Shown piece by piece: positions 37,658 to 47,203 of a DNA stretch of 64,000 bases. This DNA comes from Mariprofundus sp. GTDB lineage: Bacteria; Pseudomonadota; Zetaproteobacteria; Mariprofundales; Mariprofundaceae. A program made the position numbers and the translations under genes. The notes under the pieces are model-generated. The model had not been told where the DNA came from, ran no database searches, and saw only the letters and a program-made list of their open reading frames with translations. The stretch covers positions 1-64,000 of the forward strand of contig JAJFLH010000032.1 of NCBI GenBank assembly GCA_021772775.1, given 5' to 3'. Numbering within the stretch: position 1 is the first letter of the stretch; the number at the start of each line of letters is the position of its first letter.

Positions 37658-39676
37658 TTAACCTTGAGATTCAACAGATAACATATAATTCTCATCACGA
37701 TAGCAGGCATCCAACCAAGCGAAAAATTGTGCCAACATTAAAGATGCCATACACCATACTGGAAAAACCTCATATGCTTGCAGCATGAAACCTAACATAA
37801 CAAAACCAGACAAAGATGTTAAAGCATAAACCCCTTCTATATTTCGCTGTTGCAAAAAGAACCTTCCCCCAGCGACAGCACAACTTAATAACATGCAGAC
37901 CCATAACACAAAAACAATAAAATGATCATTTTTCATTGTATAATAACTATTATCATACACCACCTTACTAGAAGATGAGCCGGCAGCTAATAATGAAATT
38001 GGACTCAAAGAATCTTTTCCCTCATCAAGGTTAACCTCCTTACCATTAACCATGGCTATATTTATCCATTCCTTTTTCACCCAACGTCTGGATAAAACTC
38101 CAGTTTTCTCCCATCGACTTTCATTCCAGGCATACATCTGCTGACAGTTGAAATCTCCCACACCCCGATATTCCATCCCTATAGAGAAATGATCCTCTTT
38201 CCACACACATGGCTTCCACCCAAGGTCAGTCCACTCCCCCTCTATCCATACACCATACTCCCATAACAATTCCACATCAGACTGAGTGTGCCATTGCTCA
38301 TCAGCCATATGCTTAACAACAAACCATCCAGTCTCCCCTAATAGAAAGGAATAATCTTGTGATCCATACCGTCGATCCTGTTCCCAATATCTATACCCCT
38401 GCTTATCAGTAAACCACTTACCCGGAACAGCTTTTCTGGCAATCATTTGGGTATCATAATATTCCCCTCCTTCCCAAGAAGCCTCCTTTTCCTGACAAAA
38501 AAACTTTCCATGATCTTCCTCGATAAATTGTAACCGCCCATTCTTCCATACACATGGACTCCATAGCAAAGCATCAGTCAGTTCAGCAGCAGCTTGAGCT
38601 TTAGCGCTGCGATTTTCCATCATATCCTGCATCATGGTATCTTTTTTGACATCAACACCAACCCGCCCATATATAGACGTTAACAATAGCACATCAGCCT
38701 GACCACCAAAGCAAACCTTCAGAAAGCTCTTTGGTAATGATAGATAGCGCTCACTTAAAGGCGAAAAAGAGCTATGAAGCAGCCCCGTAAAACACAAACC
38801 ACAAAATACAACAACATATAAACCCAAAGCTTTAAATGACTGCCTCCACGTCACACCTGTGCATAGTTTTAACCCACCATAGATCATCAACATAGCTATC
38901 AAAAACAACATAGAACTTCTGGATCCTGTTATATAGACCAAGGCTGCACCTACAAAGAAAAGCACAGCACAATAACTCAATGATGCTTTCTCATAATCTT
39001 TCAGATAGACCGCAAAGAAAACCAGCCCCGCCCCCCGCAAACCTAAAACATTGGGATTCAACAAGGTACTGCTGGCCCTGAACAAAGGACTACCATCAGG
39101 CATCAGCGAATTAGCCCATGAATGACCCAAACTTATTTCATATATACCTACAGCCAGAACTATAAGAGATAGAGATATTAAAACATTCAATTCAATCCGA
39201 GACCAAGAAACATCTCTCACTCTCAAACGAAAAGAGAACAAATAGGCTACAAAGAGCGTCATAATTAATGTGATCTCATTTCGAACAAGCAATAAACCAA
39301 GCTCTAATTGAGAAAAAAACTGATGCTCCAACGCAAAAGCAGCAATAAGAAGAAAAGTACAGGCAATGAAAACCCTTCCAGCCCTCCCACTAAGATCTAA
39401 AACATTTTCTCGATTATTTACAACAAACAACAACACCCACAGCAATAAAAACACTGCTTCAGCGAGTAAAGCATAGATATTACTAACATTGTGAAAATGA
39501 GTTAACTGAGTCATATCTCCAACAAGCAGAGAGGGTACGGTATAAGCATAGTGAAATGTTGCATACACAAAGAAAAAAAGAATAAATGGAAAAGGCTTTA
39601 TATATTTTACACCGAGCAATAGTGCAAAAACAAGAAATATATTTAAAAGCGGAAAACCATTAATGAGATAAGTCAC
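37658..39676 (-). CDS. Wzy-like polymerase/ligase with a Trp-rich periplasmic insertion
   Basis: A 672-residue membrane protein. Residues 1-345 give about nine helices of O-antigen polymerase character, with LLNPNVLGLRGAG and YITGSRSSMLFLIAM. Residues 575-672 resume with SYYTMKNDHFIVFVLWV and three more helices. Between them, at about 345-575, is a soluble block of some 230 residues, very rich in Trp, Tyr, Glu and Lys, where ordinary Wzy proteins have a much shorter periplasmic loop. It contains two similar units (WSPCVWK at 372-378 and WKPCVWK at 487-493), each followed by a second Cys (375/394 and 490/511). The block may bind glycan. Polymerase is inferred from topology and position next to Wzx and glycosyltransferases. 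Confidence 0.78.
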   Translation of the reverse strand: MTYLINGFPLLNIFLVFALLLGVKYIKPFPFILFFFVYATFHYAYTVPSLLVGDMTQLTHFHNVSNIYALLAEAVFLLLWVLLFVVNNRENVLDLSGRAGRVFIACTFLLIAAFALEHQFFSQLELGLLLVRNEITLIMTLFVAYLFSFRLRVRDVSWSRIELNVLISLSLIVLAVGIYEISLGHSWANSLMPDGSPLFRASSTLLNPNVLGLRGAGLVFFAVYLKDYEKASLSYCAVLFFVGAALVYITGSRSSMLFLIAMLMIYGGLKLCTGVTWRQSFKALGLYVVVFCGLCFTGLLHSSFSPLSERYLSLPKSFLKVCFGGQADVLLLTSIYGRVGVDVKKDTMMQDMMENRSAKAQAAAELTDALLWSPCVWKNGRLQFIEEDHGKFFCQEKEASWEGGEYYDTQMIARKAVPGKWFTDKQGYRYWEQDRRYGSQDYSFLLGETGWFVVKHMADEQWHTQSDVELLWEYGVWIEGEWTDLGWKPCVWKEDHFSIGMEYRGVGDFNCQQMYAWNESRWEKTGVLSRRWVKKEWINIAMVNGKEVNLDEGKDSLSPISLLAAGSSSSKVVYDNSYYTMKNDHFIVFVLWVCMLLSCAVAGGRFFLQQRNIEGVYALTSLSGFVMLGFMLQAYEVFPVWCMASLMLAQFFAWLDACYRDENYMLSVESQG

Positions 39677-40872
39677 CGGCCAGATCCACCTGTCAGGCTT
39701 TCAGCGAGCACATACGATTGCTGCTTAATATATGCTGAACACTCAGCCTTGGCCTGCACAACATCCTCTAACGATTCCAAGGTCACAGCAGGATTTTCCT
39801 GAAAAAACAGCCCACGCATGCGAGCAAACGCTTTTCCTGTCAACCAAAACAACTCCTTGCCAAGCGCAACCGGCAGTTGCCAAAGCATCCGCACACCTGT
39901 TTTTCCTTGAAAGTGATAACGCAGCGCTATCAATATTTGCTTGCGGTATTGATGATGATAAAACATGCACTTCACAAATAGTCGTGCATAATTCACCTGC
40001 AGGTTATTCCACTTAATTTGATCAACCGCCTTTAATAAGGAGTATGACCACACTGTTGGAACACTATAAAATTCAGGGATGCGCTTATCCCACTGTAACT
40101 CTTTAAACGCCCCCAAATGAGCATTTTCCTTCAGCTTACCCACATGCTTACCTTCAGCTGTCTGCCCCGAAGTACTGGCACGTGATGCACCGGGTACAAT
40201 AACAGGGAAATCCACCAAAAAGCATTGATTCGCCTCTGATGAAATCAAACAGGCGCTGTAAACATCGGGACTTACGCCACCAAACAGAGCACCATATTTT
40301 TCAATCACCCTTAAAACCAGCACCCTTGAAATCATTCCCAGATATGCCCGGGGCATATTCATCGGCCCATCCCCAAAAGATTGTACAGCCTCAAATATCG
40401 CCTTTTGGGCATCATGTTTTTTCACTTTTCCAGAAAATGCTGTTACCCGGAGCGTTCCTGCATATTCATCTCCACGACGTGCATGAGAGAAGTCTGGCCA
40501 GTAATACAAGGCAGGAAAAGTGAACTTCACTGCATCTACCTGCTCTTTACTTGCCCACGCCACAACTTGAAGAATATCTTCCGTAACAAAGTCATCATCA
40601 CCAATAAACACCAGGTATTCACCTGTTGCCTCTGCTAGCCCTGCATTGAAATTATCCACCACACTTATACCAACACCTGGGCGAATATGTTTCACCTGAT
40701 TTGATTGAGGAAGCATCTGAATTAAACCCGACAGCTCATCGACATCACTCGTATCAGCTACAACCACTTCAACAGATTCACCCAGAGATAGTACGCTTTC
40801 TATAGTTTTGATTGCATAACGACTGCGATTATGTGTCGGAATAATCACAGACAAGACCACTCTATCTTTCAA
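39673..40872 (-). CDS. Glycosyltransferase family 2
   Basis: A 399-residue GT-A protein. VVLSVIIPTHNRSRYAIKTIESVL opens the domain, VVVADTSDV is the usual DxS region in altered form, and YLVFIGDDDFVTEDIL is the DXD motif. The C-terminal 150 residues are unassigned and basic. It overlaps the polymerase start by four bases and the flippase end by eleven. Confidence 0.88.
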   Translation of the reverse strand: MKDRVVLSVIIPTHNRSRYAIKTIESVLSLGESVEVVVADTSDVDELSGLIQMLPQSNQVKHIRPGVGISVVDNFNAGLAEATGEYLVFIGDDDFVTEDILQVVAWASKEQVDAVKFTFPALYYWPDFSHARRGDEYAGTLRVTAFSGKVKKHDAQKAIFEAVQSFGDGPMNMPRAYLGMISRVLVLRVIEKYGALFGGVSPDVYSACLISSEANQCFLVDFPVIVPGASRASTSGQTAEGKHVGKLKENAHLGAFKELQWDKRIPEFYSVPTVWSYSLLKAVDQIKWNNLQVNYARLFVKCMFYHHQYRKQILIALRYHFQGKTGVRMLWQLPVALGKELFWLTGKAFARMRGLFFQENPAVTLESLEDVVQAKAECSAYIKQQSYVLAESLTGGSGR

Positions 40873-42133
40873 CTCGAATCACCTCAAACTTCATCCAGGC
40901 TCTGAAACCTGAACATATAACTGTAGCAAAATGATAAAATAGATAAGCTACACACACGCCATCTACTCTTCCCATTGAGGCGCATATTGCCACAACGAAA
41001 AGAGTAACTATAGTTAATATGGTGGATAGCTTGGCCTGAAATGAAAAATCCTGCAGCCCGATAAGAATCTGATAAGGAATATACCCGAGCGCTCCAATCA
41101 CGCTACCCCAGATTAAAATAGAGACATATGCAGAAACTTTTTTTACTAACTCAGCATCATGTAACCACAACATTAATAGTTCATCTCGATAAAACCAGAC
41201 AAGCATTGAAGGGAAAACAACACAACATACAAGAGCCATCAACAACTTCCACAATAAATGGCAACTTGATTCGTAGTTCTTTTCTACTACCACCTCCGTA
41301 ACTCGAGGCTGAAAAAATTGTGCAACAGGAGCCGCTAGAATAAGCAAAGGTAACATCGCAAATGACACAGCCAGAAAATAAGCCCCCACTTCCGATGCCG
41401 ATAAATAATATAGAACCAGAGGCTTATCCAGTTGCATCACTGCTGCGCCAGCAAGCCCCACCATCAACAAGGGCTTGCCTCGTTGAAAAAGTGCAATAAT
41501 AGCACCTCTTTTTATTTCATACGACCGAATAGATCCCGGCAATAACGTCTTGCATTTCAACCGAGTGATAGCCCAAAAAAACAGACTGATAACTACTTGA
41601 GACCATATAAACACACTTAGTGTTGCAGCAATCTCCTGTAATGCCATCACTGTTACAAATGCCCGAACAGTTACTCCAATCATTTGAATGGAGCTGGCTA
41701 AAACATATTGCTTCAATGCCACCAGCGCAGATAACGCAACATTCTGCTGCACAAGAGTTAAGAACAGCAACACAATACCAAGCACATCCAAAACATCTAG
41801 ATACTGTGGATGAACAGCATAATACCAAGCCACTAACAGACACAGCAACGACAGATAGAACAGCATCAACAGGAACTCCGACTGCTTAAATAACAATCGC
41901 GCATTAAACTCAGACTGCATTACACGCCTTGCTGCAATGTCCCGCGCCAATAATGTCGCCATGCCTAAATCAAGCATCAGCAATAGCGCCTGAAAAGATA
42001 ATATAACTGCTAAAATCCCAAAAAGCGTCTCTCCAAGCAACGCCATATACCACGGCAAAAACACAACGCCTACCAGGACAGCACCAGATTTACTGGCAAA
42101 TAGCATACCTACATCAATAATATGGCGCTTCAT
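40862..42133 (-). CDS. wzx: O-antigen flippase Wzx
   Basis: A 423-residue protein with about 12 membrane helices and the Wzx/MATE-like opening (IDVGMLFASKSGAVLVGVVFLPWY). The middle holds a conserved PLVLYYLSASEVGAYFLAVSF stretch. Wzx flips the undecaprenyl-linked repeat unit to the periplasm. As usual for this family, sequence conservation is low and the call rests on topology and context. Confidence 0.85.
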   Translation of the reverse strand: MKRHIIDVGMLFASKSGAVLVGVVFLPWYMALLGETLFGILAVILSFQALLLMLDLGMATLLARDIAARRVMQSEFNARLLFKQSEFLLMLFYLSLLCLLVAWYYAVHPQYLDVLDVLGIVLLFLTLVQQNVALSALVALKQYVLASSIQMIGVTVRAFVTVMALQEIAATLSVFIWSQVVISLFFWAITRLKCKTLLPGSIRSYEIKRGAIIALFQRGKPLLMVGLAGAAVMQLDKPLVLYYLSASEVGAYFLAVSFAMLPLLILAAPVAQFFQPRVTEVVVEKNYESSCHLLWKLLMALVCCVVFPSMLVWFYRDELLMLWLHDAELVKKVSAYVSILIWGSVIGALGYIPYQILIGLQDFSFQAKLSTILTIVTLFVVAICASMGRVDGVCVAYLFYHFATVICSGFRAWMKFEVIRVER

Positions 42134-42142
42134 TATAGTGAA

Positions 42143-43261
42143 CTAGGTCTTCAGTGCTGCAATAAGCACCCTCACCACGGCATCCAAATCTTCTCGTGAC
42201 AACCACCAACCGCACGGGATTGCCAATATCTTTTTCTGAAGATCACAGCTATTTGGGATATAGCTGCACTCCTTTTGCTGAAAACAGGAATAAACATGGT
42301 TAGCTTGATGTAAAGAAGAAACATGAACCCCGTGCGCCTTCATATAACGCAAAACCATGTCACGATTCTCTACCAATAAAAGCATTGCCCAATATGATGG
42401 ACTCGTATGCTTATAGGAAGGGATCACTGTAACTCCCTCAACAGACTCTAGGTAGGCAGAAAGACATGCCACATTTGAACGAATCAAATTCAATTTTTCT
42501 CCCACCCCACTTAACTGTGCACACCCTACTGCCGCATTCAAATTACTAAGGGAAGATGCCCATCCAGCATGCCTAATATCAGAAGCAGGGTCTATCTCAC
42601 CATCCGCATTACGAAAGGTAGAAAAGTCTATACCCAATCGGCGAATTTTTCTGATATATTGTGCATCCTCTTCCTTTCGACACACCACAGCAGCCCCTTC
42701 AAATGTTTGCAATAATCGCGTTGGATAAAAAGAGAATACCGAAAAATCGCCAAAAGACCCCACTTGCATTCCATTAACTTCAGCAAGCAATGCATTATTG
42801 CAATCCTCCAACAACACAATCCCTCGTTTTTTGCAAATTTCCGCAACTTCTCTGATTGGACCTGGATAACCGGCCACATGATAAAAAATAGCCAGCTTCG
42901 TTTTTTTGGTAATGGATTTCTCAAACGACTCAATTGACATAAACACAGAATCTTTCTGCACATCCACCCAAACAGGGTGCGCTCCGATCGCAGCAATAGG
43001 TGCATGGCTGGCCATACAAGAAAATGATGTTGTTAACACCTCATCACCTCTTCTCACCCCTACCATATGCAAAATCATATAAATTGCACTGGTCATATCT
43101 GAAACAGTCACAACATGGTCTGCATCTAACAGGGATGAAAGACCTTGCTCAAATTGAGCAACGTAAGGACCGCCTGCAATCGCTCCAGTTCGCATCACCT
43201 CAAGAGTGGCATTTTCAATGGATGCATCATTTACAACCTGGAATAATGGTATGCTCTTCAT
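42143..43261 (-). CDS. DegT/DnrJ/EryC1 family protein lacking the PLP lysine
   Basis: A 372-residue fold-type I protein from ATG 43261, which shares a base with the previous stop (TGATG). Family motifs include VTVSDMTSAIYMILHMVG and LLEDCNNALLAE. At the position of the Schiff-base lysine the sequence reads SFYPTRLLQTFEG: residue 182 is Arg (codon CGA at 42718-42716). Its tandem neighbour has Lys182 at the same residue number. The two share other features, including the near C-terminal PCGWWL, so they are paralogues. It may be a non-aminating enzyme, a structural partner of the neighbour, or an inactive copy. The reading frame is intact. Confidence 0.85.
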   Translation of the reverse strand: MKSIPLFQVVNDASIENATLEVMRTGAIAGGPYVAQFEQGLSSLLDADHVVTVSDMTSAIYMILHMVGVRRGDEVLTTSFSCMASHAPIAAIGAHPVWVDVQKDSVFMSIESFEKSITKKTKLAIFYHVAGYPGPIREVAEICKKRGIVLLEDCNNALLAEVNGMQVGSFGDFSVFSFYPTRLLQTFEGAAVVCRKEEDAQYIRKIRRLGIDFSTFRNADGEIDPASDIRHAGWASSLSNLNAAVGCAQLSGVGEKLNLIRSNVACLSAYLESVEGVTVIPSYKHTSPSYWAMLLLVENRDMVLRYMKAHGVHVSSLHQANHVYSCFQQKECSYIPNSCDLQKKILAIPCGWWLSREDLDAVVRVLIAALKT

Positions 43262-44358
43262 CAGCGGGCAGTGCAAACATTCGATAACACATCGACAATC
43301 TGCTCTCGTTTCTCTTTTGTAAGCCACCAACCACAAGGAATATGAATCATACGTTGATAATATTCATTCAAGTTTGGCAATGGGCCTGCATAACACTCAA
43401 AAACAGAATGTAGATGATTGGGCCTATGCAGCTTTGAGGCCATCACTCCGATATCTTTTAGTGCCTGCTCAACCTTGTCTGAATCCTCAGAAAGTACCGT
43501 ATAAAGCCAATAGCTAGGTTCGGCATCCACATCAAAAACAGGTACAGACAAACCTTGAATATTCGCAATTTCGCGATCAAAAAAACGGCCATTTTCTTTA
43601 TGCGCATTGATTCGTTGCTGAATCACATCCAGCTGCATCAATCCAATCGTAGCTGTCACATTATTCATATTATATTTATAACCGGCATCAGTAATATTCA
43701 CCTGCTCTCTCGCTACACCTTTTTCCAGCCCAAACCATCGAAACCTTTTAGCATCTTGAAGCTGAGATGTATCTTTCACAACCAAGAAACCACCATCAAC
43801 CGTTGTCATATGCTTGATCGCTTGAAACGAGAAAATGGCATAATCACCCAACGCTCCAACTCCTTGGCCGGCATACTTCGCCCCTAAAGCATGAGCACAA
43901 TCCTCGATCACAGGAATTTGATGCGCTTCTGCCAATGCCATCAGATCATGCATACGTACAGGTATACCAGCATAATGTACTACCACAATAGCCTTCGTTT
44001 TAGATGAAATCTTCTCAGCCACTGATTCGACAGAAATATTACCGGAATTGATATCCACATCTGCAAACACCGGAGTACCACCCGCATGTAAAATTGCCAA
44101 ATTCGTAGGCTCTGCAGTCATACTGGTTGAAATTACATCTCCACCATCACATACGCCAGCCAAGTGCAATGCTGCATGCAACGCCCCTGTACCACTACTA
44201 AAAGCCAGACCATTTTTCAGATGAAACATGTTGGAAAAGTCAGTTTCAAAGCGATATACACTTTCACCTTCGCCAATCATACCACTATATAACACCTCTT
44301 CTAAAGCCGGCATCAATCTATCTCTATCGGGCATCCCAACTTTTACCAAAGGAATCAT
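43261..44358 (-). CDS. DegT/DnrJ/EryC1/StrS aminotransferase
   Basis: A 365-residue PLP-dependent sugar aminotransferase. FSSGTGALHAALHLAG is the cofactor phosphate region, VIEDCAHALGAKY carries the pyridine-binding Asp, and SFQAIKHMTTVDGG has the Schiff-base Lys182. It should place an amino group on a 4-keto or 3-keto nucleotide sugar. The neighbouring GNAT gene (10 bases away) suggests the amine may then be acylated. It is coupled to the lysine-less paralogue downstream. Confidence 0.9.
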   Translation of the reverse strand: MIPLVKVGMPDRDRLMPALEEVLYSGMIGEGESVYRFETDFSNMFHLKNGLAFSSGTGALHAALHLAGVCDGGDVISTSMTAEPTNLAILHAGGTPVFADVDINSGNISVESVAEKISSKTKAIVVVHYAGIPVRMHDLMALAEAHQIPVIEDCAHALGAKYAGQGVGALGDYAIFSFQAIKHMTTVDGGFLVVKDTSQLQDAKRFRWFGLEKGVAREQVNITDAGYKYNMNNVTATIGLMQLDVIQQRINAHKENGRFFDREIANIQGLSVPVFDVDAEPSYWLYTVLSEDSDKVEQALKDIGVMASKLHRPNHLHSVFECYAGPLPNLNEYYQRMIHIPCGWWLTKEKREQIVDVLSNVCTAR

Positions 44359-44367
44359 ATTCTCTCC

Positions 44368-45183
44368 TTAAACTCGATCAAGCACATCAAAATTAGTTAT
44401 ATGACTGATAAGCTTCAGCTCATATTTAGAATTGAGCACTTTCCACATTTGCAAATTCACCGGCTTCAGACTCACGCCTGCTCCTCTACCCCTTAACAAT
44501 AGAACAAGCTCATCGTCTTTTTCAGCATTAAGCTGGAAGCTAGTTGGAAGGTAATGCTCTATCATCATCAATACATCAGCCACATTCCCGGACCAGCGCA
44601 CTACAATATATTCATCGTAACTATTCTGAACCACAAACAGTTCACTTTTATTACAAACCAACAAATGCCCACTCACAGCAAATGTAGGTAGGCCCAACCC
44701 ATCTGGAAACGGCCTCACTGAAACCACCTCATAATTCAATGCTTGTTCAATTGGATACATGTGCACACAACCAAACATTGTCTCATCATGCACAACAAAG
44801 CCACTCTTACGATAGACCGACCATTTACTTGTCCATAATGTCAACGCATCATATTGGCGCTCTTCAGATTCTCTTTCAGCAACACTCAATAACCTTTTAG
44901 CATACCCACAACCTCTAAACTCAGGCTCAATACAGACCAAGCCAATAGCGCCTACTGTTAAACTCCCCCCCCCCCTTTGAAGATGACACTCCTTTACAAG
45001 CAAGCCACCAATCACCTTCTCATCATCTTTCAGCACAACACACCAAATAGGGGCAACTTCATCTAAAATCCATGGGAAATGATGTTCTACACTCACACCA
45101 CGATTCTTATTAGAAAAAAAAGTTTTCCAAAACAATCCAACAAACTGTTCTGGTATAGTATTTTCAATTGTCGCCACCACCAT
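44368..45183 (-). CDS. GNAT family N-acetyltransferase
   Basis: A 271-residue protein. The acetyl-CoA site reads IGLVCIEPEFRGCGYAKRLL, preceded by the beta-strand region with a glycine run, and followed by YDALTLWTSKWSVYRKSGFVV. The C-terminal 130 residues are a second, unassigned domain. Its place next to two DegT-family genes suggests N-acylation of an amino sugar. A G11 tract begins at about codon 70, so one base of slippage would truncate the protein before the CoA site. Confidence 0.8.
   Translation of the reverse strand: MVVATIENTIPEQFVGLFWKTFFSNKNRGVSVEHHFPWILDEVAPIWCVVLKDDEKVIGGLLVKECHLQRGGGSLTVGAIGLVCIEPEFRGCGYAKRLLSVAERESEERQYDALTLWTSKWSVYRKSGFVVHDETMFGCVHMYPIEQALNYEVVSVRPFPDGLGLPTFAVSGHLLVCNKSELFVVQNSYDEYIVVRWSGNVADVLMMIEHYLPTSFQLNAEKDDELVLLLRGRGAGVSLKPVNLQMWKVLNSKYELKLISHITNFDVLDRV
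44965..44975 (-). repeat. Poly-G tract of 11 inside the GNAT gene
   Basis: Eleven consecutive C on the plus strand (Gly-Gly-Gly in the protein, residues 70-73). It is the longest homopolymer inside a coding region of this window. Confidence 0.95.
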
Positions 45184-45244
45184 CAGAGTCTCTTACTCAC
45201 AAACCTGAGCATCAATACAGCCTCCACATACGCCTAAACCAAAT

Positions 45245-46090
45245 TCAAGGATGAAATGTACGCGGCGCATAATCAAAGTCATCAGAGGCATCTGCATGTG
45301 AAAAAACCATATCAAGCTGCATACGATCAGCCATATCCACCGTTAAATAACGGTATTTTGGCAGCACCCTCATAACCTTAATAAGTAAACTAAACAGGAT
45401 AGTTGGCACACGAATAAAACGAGGTCTAATATGCTGAGAATCGAACAGACGCTCCACCATTAATCGATAACTAAGAACCTCACCTCCACTCAAATTATAA
45501 GCCTTATTATTAACCTTATGTGAATATAAAGCTTGCACACAGGCTATTGCCAGATCCTCAGCATGCACAGGCTGTCTCAACCCCCTCCCTCTCCCTAACA
45601 GAGGAAAGAACCTGAACCGACGTATTTTATCAGCAACTAGCGTTAAGCTCTTGTCTCTACCCAAGCAATAAATCAAAGTGGGCCGAAACACTGTCCATAA
45701 TACATTATGATATTCACAAACTTCAGACAATTTACTTTCGCCATCAATCAACGAGCTGACAATGTTTCGCTCAAATTCTGTATTCGAGTGAACCTTGGTA
45801 AACCGACTGGTTGAACTAAATGCAATCACGCGGTTCACATGCACTCTTTTTAACAGTATTGCTAACGCATCTGGCAAAAGCGAGATCAATGTTAAATTAA
45901 TCCACACATCCACATTTTCATATAAGTTAATCGACTCTGGATCACAAAGATCCCCTTTAATCCAACACACCCCCTCTAGCGCAGGAGGATCCCCTCTACT
46001 TAAAGCAAACACCTCATGCCCATCTCTCACCAGCATGGGAAGCAAAAAATGCCCTATCATACTTGTCCCACCAGTTACAAATATCTTCAT
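45245..46090 (-). CDS. NAD(P)-binding atypical SDR, epimerase-like
   Basis: A 281-residue extended SDR: IFVTGGTSMIGHFLLPMLVRDG, WIKGDLCDPESI, AFSSTSRFTK and RPTLIYCLGRDKSL. The expected YxxxK reads D-G-E-S-K, so the catalytic Tyr is missing; related atypical SDRs also lack it. It may bind a cofactor and act as a chaperone or an unusual reductase. The 61 bases between it and the GNAT gene contain nothing notable. Confidence 0.78.
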   Translation of the reverse strand: MKIFVTGGTSMIGHFLLPMLVRDGHEVFALSRGDPPALEGVCWIKGDLCDPESINLYENVDVWINLTLISLLPDALAILLKRVHVNRVIAFSSTSRFTKVHSNTEFERNIVSSLIDGESKLSEVCEYHNVLWTVFRPTLIYCLGRDKSLTLVADKIRRFRFFPLLGRGRGLRQPVHAEDLAIACVQALYSHKVNNKAYNLSGGEVLSYRLMVERLFDSQHIRPRFIRVPTILFSLLIKVMRVLPKYRYLTVDMADRMQLDMVFSHADASDDFDYAPRTFHP

Positions 46091-46119
46091 TTAGCTACAG
46101 AAACAAAAAGAAAATTCAA

Positions 46120-47004
46120 TCATTGCCTTGCAATCTTGCGATATAATGAAACTAATGCCAAACAAAAAAAGCGAACATAAACCGAAACAATCACACAGAA
46201 CATCAGCAGAAAGGGATATTGATGACGAAAAAATTTACGATAAAACCGTATCATACCATTATGCTTATGCCACTCCACACGAATTGGACGCGAATAGCTA
46301 CACTCTCCCTTGCTATGAAACACTTCCACATCAGGAACAAATAAGATCTTCCAGCCTTTTTGCCTAAAGCGCATGCACCAATCCAAATCCTCACAATGCA
46401 AAAAATAACCCTCATCCATCAACCCCACCTCCTCAAGTGCAGTTCGCCGAACCATCATAAACGCACCAGAAATCGCCTCCTTATACACTGGATTTTTTGG
46501 CAAAGGTCTTTGATGCATCACCACACTTTCGAATTTTGAATGATTAGGAAAAATACGATCTAATGCCAATAGTCGAACCACTGTTCGCCATGGTGTTGGT
46601 ACACGCCTACGGCACCCTGCCTGCTCAGAGCCATCGAGATTACGAATCAACCCCCCCCCCATCCCCACTTCAAGGCGTGATTCCATTTCAACAACCATAG
46701 CATCAATTGTATCCGGTTGAATAATACAGTCAGGATTGAGAATCAGCAGATAATCACCAGCAGTGATCGGAATCACGCGATTGTTCGCAGCAGAAAAACC
46801 AAGGTTTTCATTATTAAGAACAATCTTCAGGCGTTCATCCTGAATAGACTTCTCTAGAAAAGAGATGCTAGCATCTGAACTACCGTTATCTGATACAAAC
46901 ACTTCAACGGGAATAGTAGATGAAAGTGCAGAACGAACACAGCTGGTCAATAATTCACCACCATTAAAGTTAACGATAACGACTGAAACGGACAATTCTG
47001 ACAC
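46120..47004 (-). CDS. Glycosyltransferase family 2, rhamnosyltransferase-like
   Basis: A 294-residue GT-A protein: SVVIVNFNGGELLTSCVRS, VFVSDNGSSDASISF, LGFSAANNRVI, LLILNPDCIIQPDTI and the GLMDEGYFLHCEDLDWCMRF acceptor motif. These are typical of dTDP-rhamnosyl-type transferases (WbbL/RfbF-like). Two hydrophobic segments at the C-terminus (about 255-285) may tether it to the membrane. A G10 tract at about codon 115 could shift the frame. Confidence 0.9.
   Translation of the reverse strand: MSELSVSVVIVNFNGGELLTSCVRSALSSTIPVEVFVSDNGSSDASISFLEKSIQDERLKIVLNNENLGFSAANNRVIPITAGDYLLILNPDCIIQPDTIDAMVVEMESRLEVGMGGGLIRNLDGSEQAGCRRRVPTPWRTVVRLLALDRIFPNHSKFESVVMHQRPLPKNPVYKEAISGAFMMVRRTALEEVGLMDEGYFLHCEDLDWCMRFRQKGWKILFVPDVEVFHSKGECSYSRPIRVEWHKHNGMIRFYRKFFRHQYPFLLMFCVIVSVYVRFFCLALVSLYRKIARQ
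46651..46660 (-). repeat. Poly-G tract of 10 inside the GT2 gene
   Basis: Ten consecutive C on the plus strand, read as MGGGL in the gene. Loss or gain of one base would end the protein shortly after residue 115 of 294. Confidence 0.95.
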
Positions 47005-47130
47005 TATTCCTCCAAATCACTTTTCTCATCGCTAATTAGTGCGTGAAAAACCAGTAATATTTCACTTTTCATCAATCCCACATAAACTGATCAAAAAAAA
47101 GCATCGCAATGCTATATAGGAAATATTGTT

Positions 47131-47160
47131 TTGACAGCCCCACATCAAAACAGAACTATT
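47131..47160 (+). promoter_or_regulatory. Possible sigma-70 promoter for the plus-strand glycosyltransferase
   Basis: A perfect TTGACA at 47131-47136 is followed about 17 bases later by a weak -10 (AACTAT/ACTATT). It lies in the 150-base divergent gap. A start of transcription near 47167 would exclude the TTG codon at 47159 as the gene start. Confidence 0.35.
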
Positions 47161-47203
47161 GCCTCATGCAGCGATCCTACTTTCATTGTGCGACATCTAC
47201 CTT

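Noticed and set aside
47159-47203. TTG start giving 15 more residues for the plus-strand glycosyltransferase
   Set aside because: It falls within the probable promoter, has no Shine-Dalgarno, and GTG 47204 matches the family's usual N-terminus better.
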